Shown: positions 9,615 through 20,227 of the stretch, piece after piece
Layout: every line of letters begins with the position of its first letter
Numbering within the stretch: position 1 is the stretch's first letter
DNA from: Saprospiraceae bacterium
GTDB taxonomy: Bacteria > Bacteroidota > Bacteroidia > Chitinophagales > Saprospiraceae
Direction of reading: 5' to 3'
Length of the DNA stretch: 64,000 bases
Assembly (NCBI GenBank): GCA_016711125.1
Contig: JADJTQ010000007.1
Span: forward strand, 392,572-456,571
Program-made: the position numbers and the translations under genes
The notes under the pieces: generated by a model
Told to the model about the DNA's origin: nothing
Databases searched by the model: none
The model's input: only the letters and a program-made list of their open reading frames with translations

Positions 9615-11204
9615 ATGAAAGAACTTGTTTCCGCACCCTTGCTATTCCTTCTCTGTTGTATGGCACTCAATGCTCAGAAATCCATCTCAGCTGAACAAAT
9701 TGAACGGTACAAAGAAGAACTGATCCGGGATATTGAAGCCAACAGCAAGATGGCTCAGGTCATGGTTGACAAAGTATTCAGTTTTGCAGAATTGGGTTTT
9801 CAGGAATTTGAGACTTCAAAATATCTGACTTCGATATTGAAAGAAAACGGATTTGAAATTACCGAAGGGATAAGTGGAGTGCCCACTGCGTGGTTAGCTA
9901 AATGGGGTAATGGCAAGCCGGTGATTGCTATCGGAAGTGATTTGGACTGTATTCCCAAGGCTTCTCAGAAACCCGGGGTAGCCTACCATGACCCTATCGT
10001 TGATGGTGCTCCAGGCCATGGAGAAGGACATAATTCAGGCAATCCCCTGAACGTACTGGCAGCTCTTGCAGTCAAGAAAATTATGGAGCGCGAAGGACTA
10101 TCTGGAACACTGGTGCTTTGGCCTGGAGTAGCAGAGGAGCTAGTGGGTACAAAGGCCTATTTCACAAGAGATGGATATTTCGACGATTTTGATTTATGCA
10201 TATTTACACATGTCAATGATAATTTGAGTGTAAGTTATGGACAGGCTAGAGGTACCGGTTTAATTTCGGTAGAGTATACTTTTGAAGGGGAAGCGGCGCA
10301 TGCGGCAGGAGCACCCTGGAGGGGTAGGAGTGCTGCCGATGCGGTTGAACTCATGAATATCGGCTGGCAATATCAACGAGAGCATCTAGACCCTTTGCAT
10401 AGATCTCACTCAGTCATCAAAAATGGAGGAGATCAGCCAAATGTCGTACCATCTAAGGCAACGATTTGGTATTATTTCAGACATGTGACTTATCCACGAA
10501 TCATGGAGGTATATGAGAGGGCCAACAAAATTGCAGAAGGCGCCGCATTGATGACCAATACTACAATGTCCAAGGAAATTCTGGGATCTGCCTGGCCAAG
10601 ACATTTTAATCAAGTGATTGCCGAAAGCATGTATGAAAACATCAAGCAAGTTGGACTGCCTACCTGGAGTGAAGCCGATCAGAAGCTCGCGGTGGCATTG
10701 CAGCGTGAGGTCAAGTCTCAGGACACCACCGGTCTTGCTACAAAGTTAGATACTCTGTCACCACCTATGCAGGGCTTTGTAAGTGGTGGTTCTGACGACA
10801 TCGGTGACATATCTTGGAAACTACCAACAGTGACATTAGGGTATCCTTCTAATATTCCGGGACTTCAGGGCCATCATTGGTCAAATGCTGTCTCGATGGC
10901 AACACCCATCGCGCATAAGGGGGTTGTGGCAGGTGCAAAAGCAGAGGCAATGACCTTGATTGATTTTATTTGCAACCCGCAACTGGTGGATGATGCATGG
11001 AAATATTTCAGAGAGGAACAGGGAATGAACATGGAGTACAAACCGATGGTCAGCGAGGAAGACAAACCGGCTATCTACCTGAATGCAGACATTATGTCAG
11101 AATTTAGACCGATGTTGGAAAAATATTACTTTGATGAGAATAAATACCCCACCTATCTTGAACAGTTAGGCGTTGAGTACCCTACCGTAAGGGGGAGCAA
11201 TTGA
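9615..11204 (+). CDS. Secreted M20-family amidohydrolase (AbgB-like)
   Basis: This is a zinc-dependent amidohydrolase of the M20D / p-aminobenzoyl-glutamate hydrolase B type, 529 residues with a signal peptide (MKELVSAPLLFLLCCMALNAQ). Metal and catalytic motifs are GSDLDCIP, GHGEGHNSGNP and the Glu pair in PGVAEELVGTK. The dimerisation domain starts near GTGLISVEYTFEGEAAHAA. The late SGGSDDIGDISWKLPTVTLG segment and the HHWSNAV His fit AbgB-like enzymes. The substrate is probably an N-acyl amino acid or aminobenzoyl-type amide; the sequence does not decide. It stands alone. Confidence 0.88.
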   Translation: MKELVSAPLLFLLCCMALNAQKSISAEQIERYKEELIRDIEANSKMAQVMVDKVFSFAELGFQEFETSKYLTSILKENGFEITEGISGVPTAWLAKWGNGKPVIAIGSDLDCIPKASQKPGVAYHDPIVDGAPGHGEGHNSGNPLNVLAALAVKKIMEREGLSGTLVLWPGVAEELVGTKAYFTRDGYFDDFDLCIFTHVNDNLSVSYGQARGTGLISVEYTFEGEAAHAAGAPWRGRSAADAVELMNIGWQYQREHLDPLHRSHSVIKNGGDQPNVVPSKATIWYYFRHVTYPRIMEVYERANKIAEGAALMTNTTMSKEILGSAWPRHFNQVIAESMYENIKQVGLPTWSEADQKLAVALQREVKSQDTTGLATKLDTLSPPMQGFVSGGSDDIGDISWKLPTVTLGYPSNIPGLQGHHWSNAVSMATPIAHKGVVAGAKAEAMTLIDFICNPQLVDDAWKYFREEQGMNMEYKPMVSEEDKPAIYLNADIMSEFRPMLEKYYFDENKYPTYLEQLGVEYPTVRGSN

Positions 11205-11285
11205 AGTAATTTCTTTTGGTTCTTACTCATGTCGGCTGACTAAACTACTATTTCTACTATAATTCGAAAGCACCTTTTTTTTTAG

Positions 11286-11876
11286 TTAAAACCTCAGGCC
11301 GACGGACATATTGATCAATTTTGATCGGGCATCGAATGATTGTTTTAGCATCTCGGTAAAACTTCCCTCATAATTGACTTCGAGGGTAAAACGTCCGAGG
11401 TCCATGCCGATACCTACTCTGCCACCGAGACCACTGCGAGGATAAATGCGGGTTTCCGCCTCGGCACTTCCATTTACAACCTTAGTAGTTAGGTTTATAA
11501 CCAATTGACTATGTAACCAAAGATTGAAATAATCTATGTGACAGACTCTATAGGAGACGCCAAGAGGAATCTTGAACTGAGAAGTAGATACTCGTTCGGT
11601 TACGATGCCTGTATCTTTCATCATCTCGATTCCTGTGCCCAACCGAAAGAAATGTAAGCCAGCCTGAGCCTGAAGACGGTGGCCATAATTAGCATCAATA
11701 CCGATATTCCATCCCATTCTGGCTAGTGATAAAGCCGGATCGGAGGAGTCGTCGATGATAAAATCATTAAAATTGATTCCAATCTTCGGACTAAAACTCA
11801 GTGGCACAATCTTTTGTGTCTGGATAGAACTCCAGCAAAACAGAAAACAAATCGAGCTAAGGGTAGAAATTTTCAT
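11286..11876 (-). CDS. Outer-membrane beta-barrel protein (PorT-like)
   Basis: This is a small secreted barrel of about 196 residues. The start at the ATG near 11876 gives the leader MKISTLSSICFLFCWSSIQTQ; ten further upstream codons in frame look non-coding. Amphipathic beta strands alternate through the chain and it ends in the aromatic signature NMSVGLRF, typical of BamA-inserted outer-membrane proteins. It resembles the outer-membrane beta-barrel (PorT/OMP_b-brl_2) families of Bacteroidota. Ligand or role unknown. Confidence 0.75.
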   Translation of the reverse strand: MKISTLSSICFLFCWSSIQTQKIVPLSFSPKIGINFNDFIIDDSSDPALSLARMGWNIGIDANYGHRLQAQAGLHFFRLGTGIEMMKDTGIVTERVSTSQFKIPLGVSYRVCHIDYFNLWLHSQLVINLTTKVVNGSAEAETRIYPRSGLGGRVGIGMDLGRFTLEVNYEGSFTEMLKQSFDARSKLINMSVGLRF

Positions 11877-12047
11877 GCAACTGGTTATCACTATTTGTAG
11901 CAACAACGAAACGAATCTCCAAAACGCGTGCTACCATTCAGTAAATCGACCTGAAGTTGCGAAATTTTAACATTTGGGTTAGTTAATTGCTTCATCAGCA
12001 TTAAATGCCTTCTTTTTGTGATATTATGGAAATTCCCCTACGGTGAC

Positions 12048-13943
12048 TTAATCCACTTGTTCTTTTAAGTACTGATCCAGGAAAGTTAAGACCTGTCCAT
12101 AGCCCTTAATTTGATTTTCTTTTTTCACAAAACCATGACCCTCATCTTCAAACAACACATATTCGACCGGTACATTGTTCTTCCTAACCGCCTCAACCAT
12201 TTCATCTGATTCGACCTGCAGCACCCGAGGATCATTAGCACCTTGTAGCACCATAAGTGGTTTGGTAACGTTACTCGCATGAAAAAGTGGTGAAATATTA
12301 AATAACCTGACTGAATCAGCAGTATTTGGATCTCCCATTTCAGTATATAATGCTTCACGAAAGGATTCCCAATATGGTGGAATCGATTTAAGGGTCCTCA
12401 ACCAGTTTGTAACCCCAAAAATGTTGACCCCAACGGCAAATTCTTCAGGAGCAAAGGCCAAGGCAGCCATCACCATGTAGCCACCATAGGAACCACCACT
12501 GATGCCAATTTTTCCCGGATCAATGTATGGTAAAGTGGCTAGCCAATTCTTGCCTTCGATACAATCTTTAAGGTCAGCATCGCCATGTTTTTGATCATCC
12601 ATTTGAAAGAAAGTTTTTCCATAGCCACTGCTACCCCGATTATTAATTGCCAGAATAGCATAACCATGGTTGACGAGATATTGAATCAGTGGGGAGTAGG
12701 TTTGCCTGCTTTGACCCCCCGGGCCTCCATGTACCCACAAGAGAGCCGGTACTTTGTTTTCGGCTGATGCCTGATGAGGTTTATAAAAGATGGAGGGAAT
12801 CTCGACACCATCATATGATTTGAATCTGACTACTTCTCCATCGACGAGGCCTTCAAGTTTTATTTCAGGATTCAGTGAATGGGTGAGTTGTTTGTGCTCA
12901 CCCGTCTCAAAATTGAAGAGATAAAGGTCGCTAGGTGATTTTGAGCTTCCAACTGCAAAACGCATCAATTTTTCACTCCTGGAAATACTCACTGAATTTA
13001 CTTCTGCATTTTGAAAAGCGGGAAAGGCCACCTCCTCGCCGGTTTGTTGATCAATGACCTTTACGGAAGTTTTGCCATCTTCATTGATTCCGATTACCCG
13101 GTATTTTTCGAGGTAAGAATCGTAAGCATACCAGATGTCCCAGGCTGTTTTAAAAACCGGTTCCTCCTTTTCGGTAGTGAGGTTATATCGTACTAATTCT
13201 GCAAATTCACCAAGCTCATCGGAGAGGCAGTAGAGATATTGATTATCGTTGCTGAAAAATTGAGGACTGAACGTAGCATTTATGCCGGGTTTTGAAAGTT
13301 GAGTTAGAGCTCTGTCGTTCAAATCATAAAGAAACAATTCATTTCGGCTGGTTGTAATATTTTTTGTCAAGGCCAGAAAGGAACGGTCATTTGAAATCCC
13401 TGAGACATCAAGGTTGTCATCATTCTGATATATTAGCCGTTGACCCATATCCTGGATATCGACCTCATATAGATCAAAATATCGTTGATCTCTTTGATTC
13501 GAGAGATAGTAAAAGCTCTTTAAGTCGTAAGCCCATCCAAAAAATTGCGCCTTTGTTAAGCTATCGGGAGTCAAGTCGCTTACTGTTCCATCTTCATCCC
13601 GGAGGAACAAGTGACTAATCTCATTGCCACCCTGATCGCTGGTATAAATGATGCGCTTGTCGTTTGGAAAGTAAGAAAGGCCAAAGACAGAATTTTCCTT
13701 GGATTTGGTCATAGCAGTCATTTCGTTAGTCGCCAGATCAAGCTCATAAGCATTATAAATGCCGGTCTCGTTACTTGTTATCAGCAAGCTTTTTTCATCG
13801 GGAGAAAAAGAACCTCCGATGACCGATTTATTATTGAAGAATTGTTCAATGGTGTAATGATCGATATCTTGAGACTTCTCTTCTTCTTTGCAACTTGCTA
13901 TAACGATGATAAAGAAAGCAAGAAGCAGTATTTGGTTTTTCAT
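12048..13943 (-). CDS. S9-family prolyl oligopeptidase-like lipoprotein
   Basis: This is a serine peptidase of 631 residues. A lipobox (VIASC) at residues 14-18 predicts a lipoprotein. The N-terminal half is a WD40/DPP-like beta-propeller with repeated SFSPDEKSLL and SYFPNDKRIIY blades. The C-terminal alpha/beta-hydrolase domain carries the oxyanion segment LLWVHGGPGGQSRQ, the nucleophile Ser485 in GISGGSYGGYM, an Asp in GANDPRVLQVES and the His in EDEGHGFVKKEN. It probably trims short or acylated peptides in the periplasm. It stands alone. Confidence 0.92.
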   Translation of the reverse strand: MKNQILLLAFFIIVIASCKEEEKSQDIDHYTIEQFFNNKSVIGGSFSPDEKSLLITSNETGIYNAYELDLATNEMTAMTKSKENSVFGLSYFPNDKRIIYTSDQGGNEISHLFLRDEDGTVSDLTPDSLTKAQFFGWAYDLKSFYYLSNQRDQRYFDLYEVDIQDMGQRLIYQNDDNLDVSGISNDRSFLALTKNITTSRNELFLYDLNDRALTQLSKPGINATFSPQFFSNDNQYLYCLSDELGEFAELVRYNLTTEKEEPVFKTAWDIWYAYDSYLEKYRVIGINEDGKTSVKVIDQQTGEEVAFPAFQNAEVNSVSISRSEKLMRFAVGSSKSPSDLYLFNFETGEHKQLTHSLNPEIKLEGLVDGEVVRFKSYDGVEIPSIFYKPHQASAENKVPALLWVHGGPGGQSRQTYSPLIQYLVNHGYAILAINNRGSSGYGKTFFQMDDQKHGDADLKDCIEGKNWLATLPYIDPGKIGISGGSYGGYMVMAALAFAPEEFAVGVNIFGVTNWLRTLKSIPPYWESFREALYTEMGDPNTADSVRLFNISPLFHASNVTKPLMVLQGANDPRVLQVESDEMVEAVRKNNVPVEYVLFEDEGHGFVKKENQIKGYGQVLTFLDQYLKEQVD

Positions 13944-14024
13944 ATTATTTTTTTGATGCCGTAAAGGTAGCTTCTTTAGTCATTTAGTCCCTTTTTCTTA
14001 TATAAGCATTTGTAATTCTTCGAT

Positions 14025-14222
14025 AGATCTTCAGTCTTCAGTTCTCAGTTGCATCGGACATCCCCCGCCCGCAGAAGCATTGACAAATTAGGGAGACATC
14101 GGACTTCCGTCTTCAGGCTCAGGCTACCGACTCTCGACTTCGGTCTTCGGTCTTGCAACATCTGTCTTCCGGCTACCGACTTCCGGCTTCCGACTTCCGG
14201 CTTCCGACTTCGGTCTTCAACC
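14025..14222. repeat. Low-complexity pyrimidine-rich repeat (TTCCGGCTTCCGACTTC type)
   Basis: Between the S9 peptidase gene and the 1644-residue T9SS protein gene lies about 200 bp of degenerate short repeats such as CGACTTCGGTCTTCGGTCTT and CTTCCGGCTTCCGACTTCCG. Open frames exist on both strands but have repeat composition and are not credible genes. The rest of 13944-14402 is AT-rich promoter-like sequence; TATCTTTC near 14347 is a plausible -7 box for the downstream gene. Confidence 0.7.
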
Positions 14223-14402
14223 CCCACAACACATATTATTAGATTCAATTCGTAGTTTTTCTGCATGTTTTTAACCTTGGTTATAAGTGTCTTATAGATT
14301 GTCCAAATATTTTATATATTATTTTTTAAATATGTAGCTTCTTGCTATCTTTCGCCGGGTGATGCTTTAGTTTTATAAACCGAGTGATTAACTACTACCA
14401 AG

Positions 14403-17400
14403 ATGAATGCACTGCGATTGCTGTGGGCAAGTTTTTTGGCTCTATATTTTCTGGCCAACTTTAGCAATAGGGCATTATCACAAACTTGTGGACCCGAATG
14501 CCGGGCTCTGAATTTATCCATTACGAGCACGGTAGTTTTAGAGTATCATTCCAAAGTTTTCTGGACCGATCTAATTCCCAATTTTAGTTGTGCCGGCCCT
14601 GTCACCTACCTTCTTCAGACCGTAGGAGGATCTTTTGTAGCCCAAGGTAGCTCAGATGATTTAGGCAATCAATCCTATTTTATAATCAAAGAACCATGCA
14701 AATATCTAAAGGATGGCTTGATGGTGATCATCTCGAATAATCTCGGTAGCTGTATGAATCGGCTGACATTTAAGAAGGGGCCAGTCAATTTTTCAGGAAG
14801 ACATCTTGATCTTTTTTGCCTGGATCCGAGAGCCGAGAGACCGGGAGAACTTGATTTTCCAGCGCCCATATTGGCTTGTGATGGTGCGGGAACTCCGCGA
14901 TGGGTTGGTGATTGGCCGGTGATTAAACAATGTTTACCCGGCATCCAAGATACGGCCAAGGTCATCTATCGTGAATGGGAGATCTATGATAAGGAAGGAT
15001 TTAGGTCTACTACTTTTGATACTTTGATCGTGTTTCGTTTCCCTCAGTTAGACGAGACTCACCTCTATTGCACTGAACGGGATACCTTATACTGCGGTGA
15101 AAGCGAATCATTTGGTCCGTTTATAATTTTCGAAACCCAACCGGGCAGTGGGATTTGCGATACATTATTTTTAGTCGAGTCATTGACTAAAAATGGTCAA
15201 ATTTCATTTGCTCCCATCTTCATTAATTCAACTTGTGGACTTCAGCTTCATCTCGATACGGCAATGTTTTCTTCAGGATGCGAAGAGATATGGAAATTGG
15301 ATCTGGAAATTAAACAAACATGCTCCGGCGCAGACAATCAGGCACCCTGTTTTGTACCTGTCGACAATCAAGTTCAGCGTTTAGATCAGCCCGGCAAATA
15401 CTGGCGATGTACCTTTTGGGTTTATAATCTAGATACTGTCGCTCCAAAAGCCACTTGTGATTATTCTCACTATAATAGGGAATCAATATTCTGGCCTAGA
15501 AACGACATCTCACCAACCAGTCAAATACATTGTTTTGAAACTCCAGCCAGTCCGGATACCCGGGTAAATGCTCCCGTACTAATAGTAAGTACCGATGCAC
15601 ACAGTTGCTCGGCATTTGCGGCACTGCCGGGGCTTTGTGTTAGTGAAGAGTGGTCTGGGATTAAAAACGTAAGGGCCTCCATAGAAGGAGTTGGTACTTT
15701 TATCTTGAATGAAAAGGACAGCTGTGAAGCTGGATTGCTCTTTGAATCGCCAGAACTGGTCAGGTTACCTTTAAGTGAGACTCCCTATCAAATCATCTAT
15801 GAGGTGGCTGATGGGTGCCATAATATCGATTCGATTTTTTGCTACATTCTCGTTAAAGATGCGGTTAAACCCGTGGCCGTTGCAAATAAAGGAGTTACCG
15901 TATCATTGTCAGGGAAAATTGCCTGGGTCGAGGCGGCAAGTTTTGACGAGGGGAGCTATGACAATTGTCAACTAAATGTGTTGTTGGCCAGAAGGACTGA
16001 TTGGAGTACCGCTGGCGTTGATCTATGTGATGCACGGGATACCCTCTGTACTTATCATGGTCAGGTGATTTTCAGACCCATTTTACAACCCGATAAAAAA
16101 CTAAATGAGATCGAAGCTCATTATGCGAAAACCTTAAAATGGCTTGAGCAAGATCAGAACACATGTAATAGAATGTTGTTGAATGCATGGAACTACGGAC
16201 TACTTGAAGCAAGCTATAAGCAATGTGGCGATTCGGATTTAAGTCAGGAAGAATTCATGGATCTTTTTCACAATTTGTGCGCGGTAGAGTTATGGGGTAG
16301 TACCGAAAAATTCGGATGTCAGATTGAGTCTGACCGAGCTGAATTGTTGAAATCGGCGGCTGAGATTGGAGGAGGCTGGAGCCAGGAGGTACCATTCACT
16401 TGTGAAGATGCTTGTCAAACTGTCGTTGTAGAGATTATCGCAATCGACTATTGGTGCAACTGGAGTAAGAGTTGGACGGAGGTCAAGGTTGAGGACCGCA
16501 CCCCGTTGAGCATTGCTCAAGACCTTGATAATGAAATCGAAATCTCATGTGCAACCTATAAAAAGGAACAATATGCCCTTGAGGGCATCGAGCTTCCGGT
16601 CTCTTTAAAGACGATCGTTGGCAAAGCCTCTTCTGGTAATCTGGATGCTATAAAGAGATTAGATGAGCTTTTAGGTGGGTATGAAAAAGCTTGGATAGAT
16701 CCCAATGGTATATTGGTCGATGGTCAGGGCGATACCATTCCAAGACACCTGGCTTTTCATGATCGCCATTGTATTTGCGAAGAGGTGAGAAAGTCGGTGA
16801 AAGTGTACGATGACCATCTGGGATATCAATGGGTTGACAGCACCTACCATGAATGTAGGTATAAAGATACCATTCAGTACATTAAACAGGGCTTGGTCGC
16901 AGTCAATTGTACCGAAAATATACAATGTCATAAAACAGTATGGTCTGATCTGGACCACTGTGGACAGGGTTATATCTACCGTAAGTTCGAAATCACCTCA
17001 GGCTGTGCGTCTGATGACGACCCTCATTCATCTAGCGTCATTACCAGATTACAGAGAATTAAAGTGACCAACAATTGTGAACTTAGTAAAGCGATGTTTG
17101 TGCTTCCGGTTGATACAGCGATTTATAACTGTATGGTCGAGTACGATCCAAAGGGTAGTGGAAATGTAGCTGGTGCCGCTGATCCATCAGTCACCGGATA
17201 TCCCCAATATCGTTTCGATGATGATTGCCGGATAGTGGGAGTGGCCTATAGCGATAAAGTCTTCAAGGTAGTAGGAGGAGATCAGGCTTGTTATAAGATT
17301 GTCAGGTCGTGGTTTTTTACAGATTGGTGTCAACAGAATGGGCCAAGCTCATCCAGTCCGGAATGGTGGAAAAACCGTGAGTTGGTTGTGGATACGTGCA

Positions 17401-19337
17401 TTCAAATTATTGTGCTGATTGATACAATGCCTCCACTCTGTGTCATTACCGGACCGGTATCGAATGGAGGCGAAGTTATCATTGCTGGATGTTCATACGA
17501 TTTTTCGGCCGAATTAGATGTTTTGGACGCCTGTGGAATTGGGTACTATGATTTTCAACTTTTCAAAAATGGTCAATCATCACCCCTGTCACAAGGCAGC
17601 GGGGAGCTGGATTCGCATGTTTCCACTCATGTCACGCTGTCGGCACTTGCTCTTGAAGGTGGCAAATATCAATTGCGTGCACGGGTTATTGATGAGTGCC
17701 AGAATGAGGGGTTCTGCACCTACGAGTTTACGATCGACGCTCTCAAAAAACCCAGTCCTGTTTGCTTGTCCAATTTGACTGTTGAGCTAGTTCCTGGAGA
17801 TTTGGATGATGATGGGGTGCCAGATACAGCAACGGCCATTGTCTGGGCTCGTGAATTTGATCGCAGCAGCATTGCGCCGTGCGGTTCTGCAATTGAAGAT
17901 TTAAAGTTCTATATAGAACTTTTTAGTGAGGATAATGGTGGCTTTGAAACGCTTGATACGATTGAGGATCAGGACCACATCATGTTAGGGTGCAAGGATA
18001 TCGGAATACAAACTGTACGAATGTGGGTCTTGAGTCCATCCGGTTCTGCTGATTATTGTGATGTTTATCTACGGGTTCAGGCAAATGCAGGAGGTTGTGT
18101 GATAGTCGATCCTGTCTTTTCTACACTTCAAGGAGCAATATTAACAATGGATGGAAAAGGAGTTAAAAATGTTTCAATAACCGGCTCAATTGACGATGTA
18201 GTCATCGAAGATATACTCACCGATCTGGATGGAAAATATTCGATGTTATTTGGTCTTGGAGAAGTAGTTACATTGCAACCATCTAAAGATGGAGATGATC
18301 AGAATGGTGTGACGACACCAGATTTAATAGCAATGGCAAATCATATTAATAATTCAGCACCCTTGGTGTCTCCCTATCGGCGAATAGCAGCTGATGTCAA
18401 TTTTGATGGGATTATCAATGCCCTCGATCTTTTATTGTTACGAAATTTGATTCTCAATAATATTCCGGAATGGCCGAATGGCGAATCGTGGCGATTTGTG
18501 CCAGCGGCATTTCTGTTTGAATCTTCCGTAGCTGAAGCAGAAGATTTTCCTGGCTCTATCACAAAGGAACTTTCAGAACCGATCACACAGGTGGATTTTA
18601 CCGCGATTAAAGTTGGTGATTTAAATCTTGATCGTAATACGCAGCTGCCCGGAAGATCAGGTGATTTATTAGTTATGCAGCTATCCGATTTCCACTTTCT
18701 CCCTGGTGAACCGGTTGTCTTCATACCTAAATTTACTTCGGATATCACCTTGCAAGGCATGCAATTTGAATTGCAATTTGATGCAGATGTATTAGAATTT
18801 TCCGATCCTGATTTTGACGGCGGAGTACCGTTGGAAATGGAGAATCTCGGATTGCGTCTTGTCAATGAGGGCACTATTTATTGTAGTTGGTTTAGTGACA
18901 ATAAAATATTCCTTAATGATCAAGAAGGGCTATTTGAATTTAATTTTATTGCTAAAAAGGCAGGAAAACTAAGCGATGCGTTTTCATTAGTAGCTCATCG
19001 GCTTGCCTCAGAGGGCTATCCCGATGCTACAACAATAAAACCGATCGCATTAAGTTTTTCGGAACAGCAAAAGCCGATATCGCTGGTAAAAAATTTCCCC
19101 AATCCCTTTAGTGATCTGACGCACATTGAAGTGGACCTCCACGGTGACAATAATGTGCGCCTAGTCATCTCAGATGTGAAGGGCAAAGTCCTGATCGACC
19201 GGCAACTGCAGTTTTCAAGGAGTGGTAAGGAGGCATTGACGGTCACGGCCAGCGAGCTTGGGGCTCCAGGCGTTTACTATTATAGTCTCATTACTGCATC
19301 GGAAAAAATTACCAAGAGAATGATCATGATCCATTAA
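14403..19337 (+). CDS. Giant T9SS-exported surface protein with dockerin-like and cohesin-like regions
   Basis: This 1644-residue secreted protein begins with a signal peptide (MNALRLLWASFLALYFLANF). The first ~1200 residues are cysteine-rich, extracellular HYR/Ig-like segments with repeated DTxPP or DxxxP linkers (for example VEDRTPLSI and LIDTMPPLC). Near residues 1297-1345 two EF-hand-like loops (DGDDQNGVTTPDLI and DVNFDGIINALDLL) form a dockerin type I-like pair. A cohesin-like beta domain follows (about 1420-1550, GMQFELQFDADVLEF). A T9SS sorting domain ends the chain (NFPNPFSDLTHIEV to the C-terminus). It is probably a cell-surface adhesin or structural protein, a type common in Saprospiria. 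A terminator follows at 19369. Confidence 0.85.
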   Translation: MNALRLLWASFLALYFLANFSNRALSQTCGPECRALNLSITSTVVLEYHSKVFWTDLIPNFSCAGPVTYLLQTVGGSFVAQGSSDDLGNQSYFIIKEPCKYLKDGLMVIISNNLGSCMNRLTFKKGPVNFSGRHLDLFCLDPRAERPGELDFPAPILACDGAGTPRWVGDWPVIKQCLPGIQDTAKVIYREWEIYDKEGFRSTTFDTLIVFRFPQLDETHLYCTERDTLYCGESESFGPFIIFETQPGSGICDTLFLVESLTKNGQISFAPIFINSTCGLQLHLDTAMFSSGCEEIWKLDLEIKQTCSGADNQAPCFVPVDNQVQRLDQPGKYWRCTFWVYNLDTVAPKATCDYSHYNRESIFWPRNDISPTSQIHCFETPASPDTRVNAPVLIVSTDAHSCSAFAALPGLCVSEEWSGIKNVRASIEGVGTFILNEKDSCEAGLLFESPELVRLPLSETPYQIIYEVADGCHNIDSIFCYILVKDAVKPVAVANKGVTVSLSGKIAWVEAASFDEGSYDNCQLNVLLARRTDWSTAGVDLCDARDTLCTYHGQVIFRPILQPDKKLNEIEAHYAKTLKWLEQDQNTCNRMLLNAWNYGLLEASYKQCGDSDLSQEEFMDLFHNLCAVELWGSTEKFGCQIESDRAELLKSAAEIGGGWSQEVPFTCEDACQTVVVEIIAIDYWCNWSKSWTEVKVEDRTPLSIAQDLDNEIEISCATYKKEQYALEGIELPVSLKTIVGKASSGNLDAIKRLDELLGGYEKAWIDPNGILVDGQGDTIPRHLAFHDRHCICEEVRKSVKVYDDHLGYQWVDSTYHECRYKDTIQYIKQGLVAVNCTENIQCHKTVWSDLDHCGQGYIYRKFEITSGCASDDDPHSSSVITRLQRIKVTNNCELSKAMFVLPVDTAIYNCMVEYDPKGSGNVAGAADPSVTGYPQYRFDDDCRIVGVAYSDKVFKVVGGDQACYKIVRSWFFTDWCQQNGPSSSSPEWWKNRELVVDTCIQIIVLIDTMPPLCVITGPVSNGGEVIIAGCSYDFSAELDVLDACGIGYYDFQLFKNGQSSPLSQGSGELDSHVSTHVTLSALALEGGKYQLRARVIDECQNEGFCTYEFTIDALKKPSPVCLSNLTVELVPGDLDDDGVPDTATAIVWAREFDRSSIAPCGSAIEDLKFYIELFSEDNGGFETLDTIEDQDHIMLGCKDIGIQTVRMWVLSPSGSADYCDVYLRVQANAGGCVIVDPVFSTLQGAILTMDGKGVKNVSITGSIDDVVIEDILTDLDGKYSMLFGLGEVVTLQPSKDGDDQNGVTTPDLIAMANHINNSAPLVSPYRRIAADVNFDGIINALDLLLLRNLILNNIPEWPNGESWRFVPAAFLFESSVAEAEDFPGSITKELSEPITQVDFTAIKVGDLNLDRNTQLPGRSGDLLVMQLSDFHFLPGEPVVFIPKFTSDITLQGMQFELQFDADVLEFSDPDFDGGVPLEMENLGLRLVNEGTIYCSWFSDNKIFLNDQEGLFEFNFIAKKAGKLSDAFSLVAHRLASEGYPDATTIKPIALSFSEQQKPISLVKNFPNPFSDLTHIEVDLHGDNNVRLVISDVKGKVLIDRQLQFSRSGKEALTVTASELGAPGVYYYSLITASEKITKRMIMIH

Positions 19338-19368
19338 TCGGAATAAGTTATTCACTCTAGTTTTGGTG

Positions 19369-19398
19369 GCCTCTCATCTCAGGCGGGAGGCTTTTTTT
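19369..19398 (+). terminator. Intrinsic terminator after the giant T9SS gene
   Basis: GCCTC (19369-19373) pairs with GAGGC (19387-19391), followed by seven T residues. The stem is short but the T tract is clear. Confidence 0.65.
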
Positions 19399-19489
19399 AT
19401 CTTCGAAAATCGGACTGGGATGGCAGCGTCCCATTAAAAATGCAATGTGATCTTTTCCAAATAATTTAATATCCAGCGAGCAACTGACC

Positions 19490-20064
19490 TTAAGTTATTC
19501 CAAACAAATGCGCCTTAAAAATCTTGACGGCGATCGCCAGGAGAATAATGCCAAATACTTTTCTTAGTACCGAAGCCCCTCCCGGACCGATCTTTCTTTC
19601 TATCCAGTCTGCACTACGCAAAACGATAAATACCAGAATTACATTAATCACTATACCGATCAGAATGTCAACCTGGCTGAATTCGGCTTTGAGCGTAAGA
19701 ATTGTTGTCAATGTACCTGCTCCGGCAATCAGTGGAAAGGCCAGAGGTACAATTGTTCCGGATGAGGCAGAAGTATCCTCCCGAAAGAAAGGGATGTTTA
19801 GTATCATTTCCAAGCCGATAAGAAATATGACAATAGCTCCGGCAACTGCAAATGAGGAGATGTCAACCCCAAATAGTTTTAAAATGCCTTCGCCAAAAAA
19901 TAGGAAGGCAATCATAATAATTCCAGCTACGACGCTGGCCTGGGTAGCTTGAATGTTGACGCCTTTATTTTTAAGATTGATCACAATCGGTAGAGAACCG
20001 GGAATGTCAATGACCGAAAAAGAATCAAGGTGACGGAAATAATTTCCTTAAAGCCTGGTGCCAT
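19490..20064 (-). CDS. marC: MarC-family inner-membrane protein, one frameshift
   Basis: This is a six-helix membrane protein of the MarC/UPF0056 family (transport role uncertain). Reading from the ATG at 20064, MAPGFKEIISVTLILF breaks at an A5 run on the plus strand (20017-20021). One extra base there gives SVIDIPGSLPIVINL, the family's conserved VIDPIGNLP region. The rest is intact, including FGVDISSFAVAGAIVIFLIG, PLAFPLIAGAGTLTTI and the final helices. Repaired length is about 191 residues, normal for the family. Without repair the protein would lack helix 1. Confidence 0.82.
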
Positions 20065-20227
20065 AATGACTTTTTATTAATAAAAGAAGTCAAATGTATC
20101 AAGATATAACGGTCGTAGACTGGATTTATCCAAAATAAATTTGTGTTTTAATAAAGTCGCTGCTATCACTTACATCATGATCTACGACTAAAGTACCATC
20201 GACAAACAAAGGGAGTCACATCTTAGA

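Noticed and set aside
14049..14266. Open frames over the low-complexity repeat
   Set aside because: Both strands are open because of the short repeat; the products are repetitive Arg/Ser/Leu-rich sequence.
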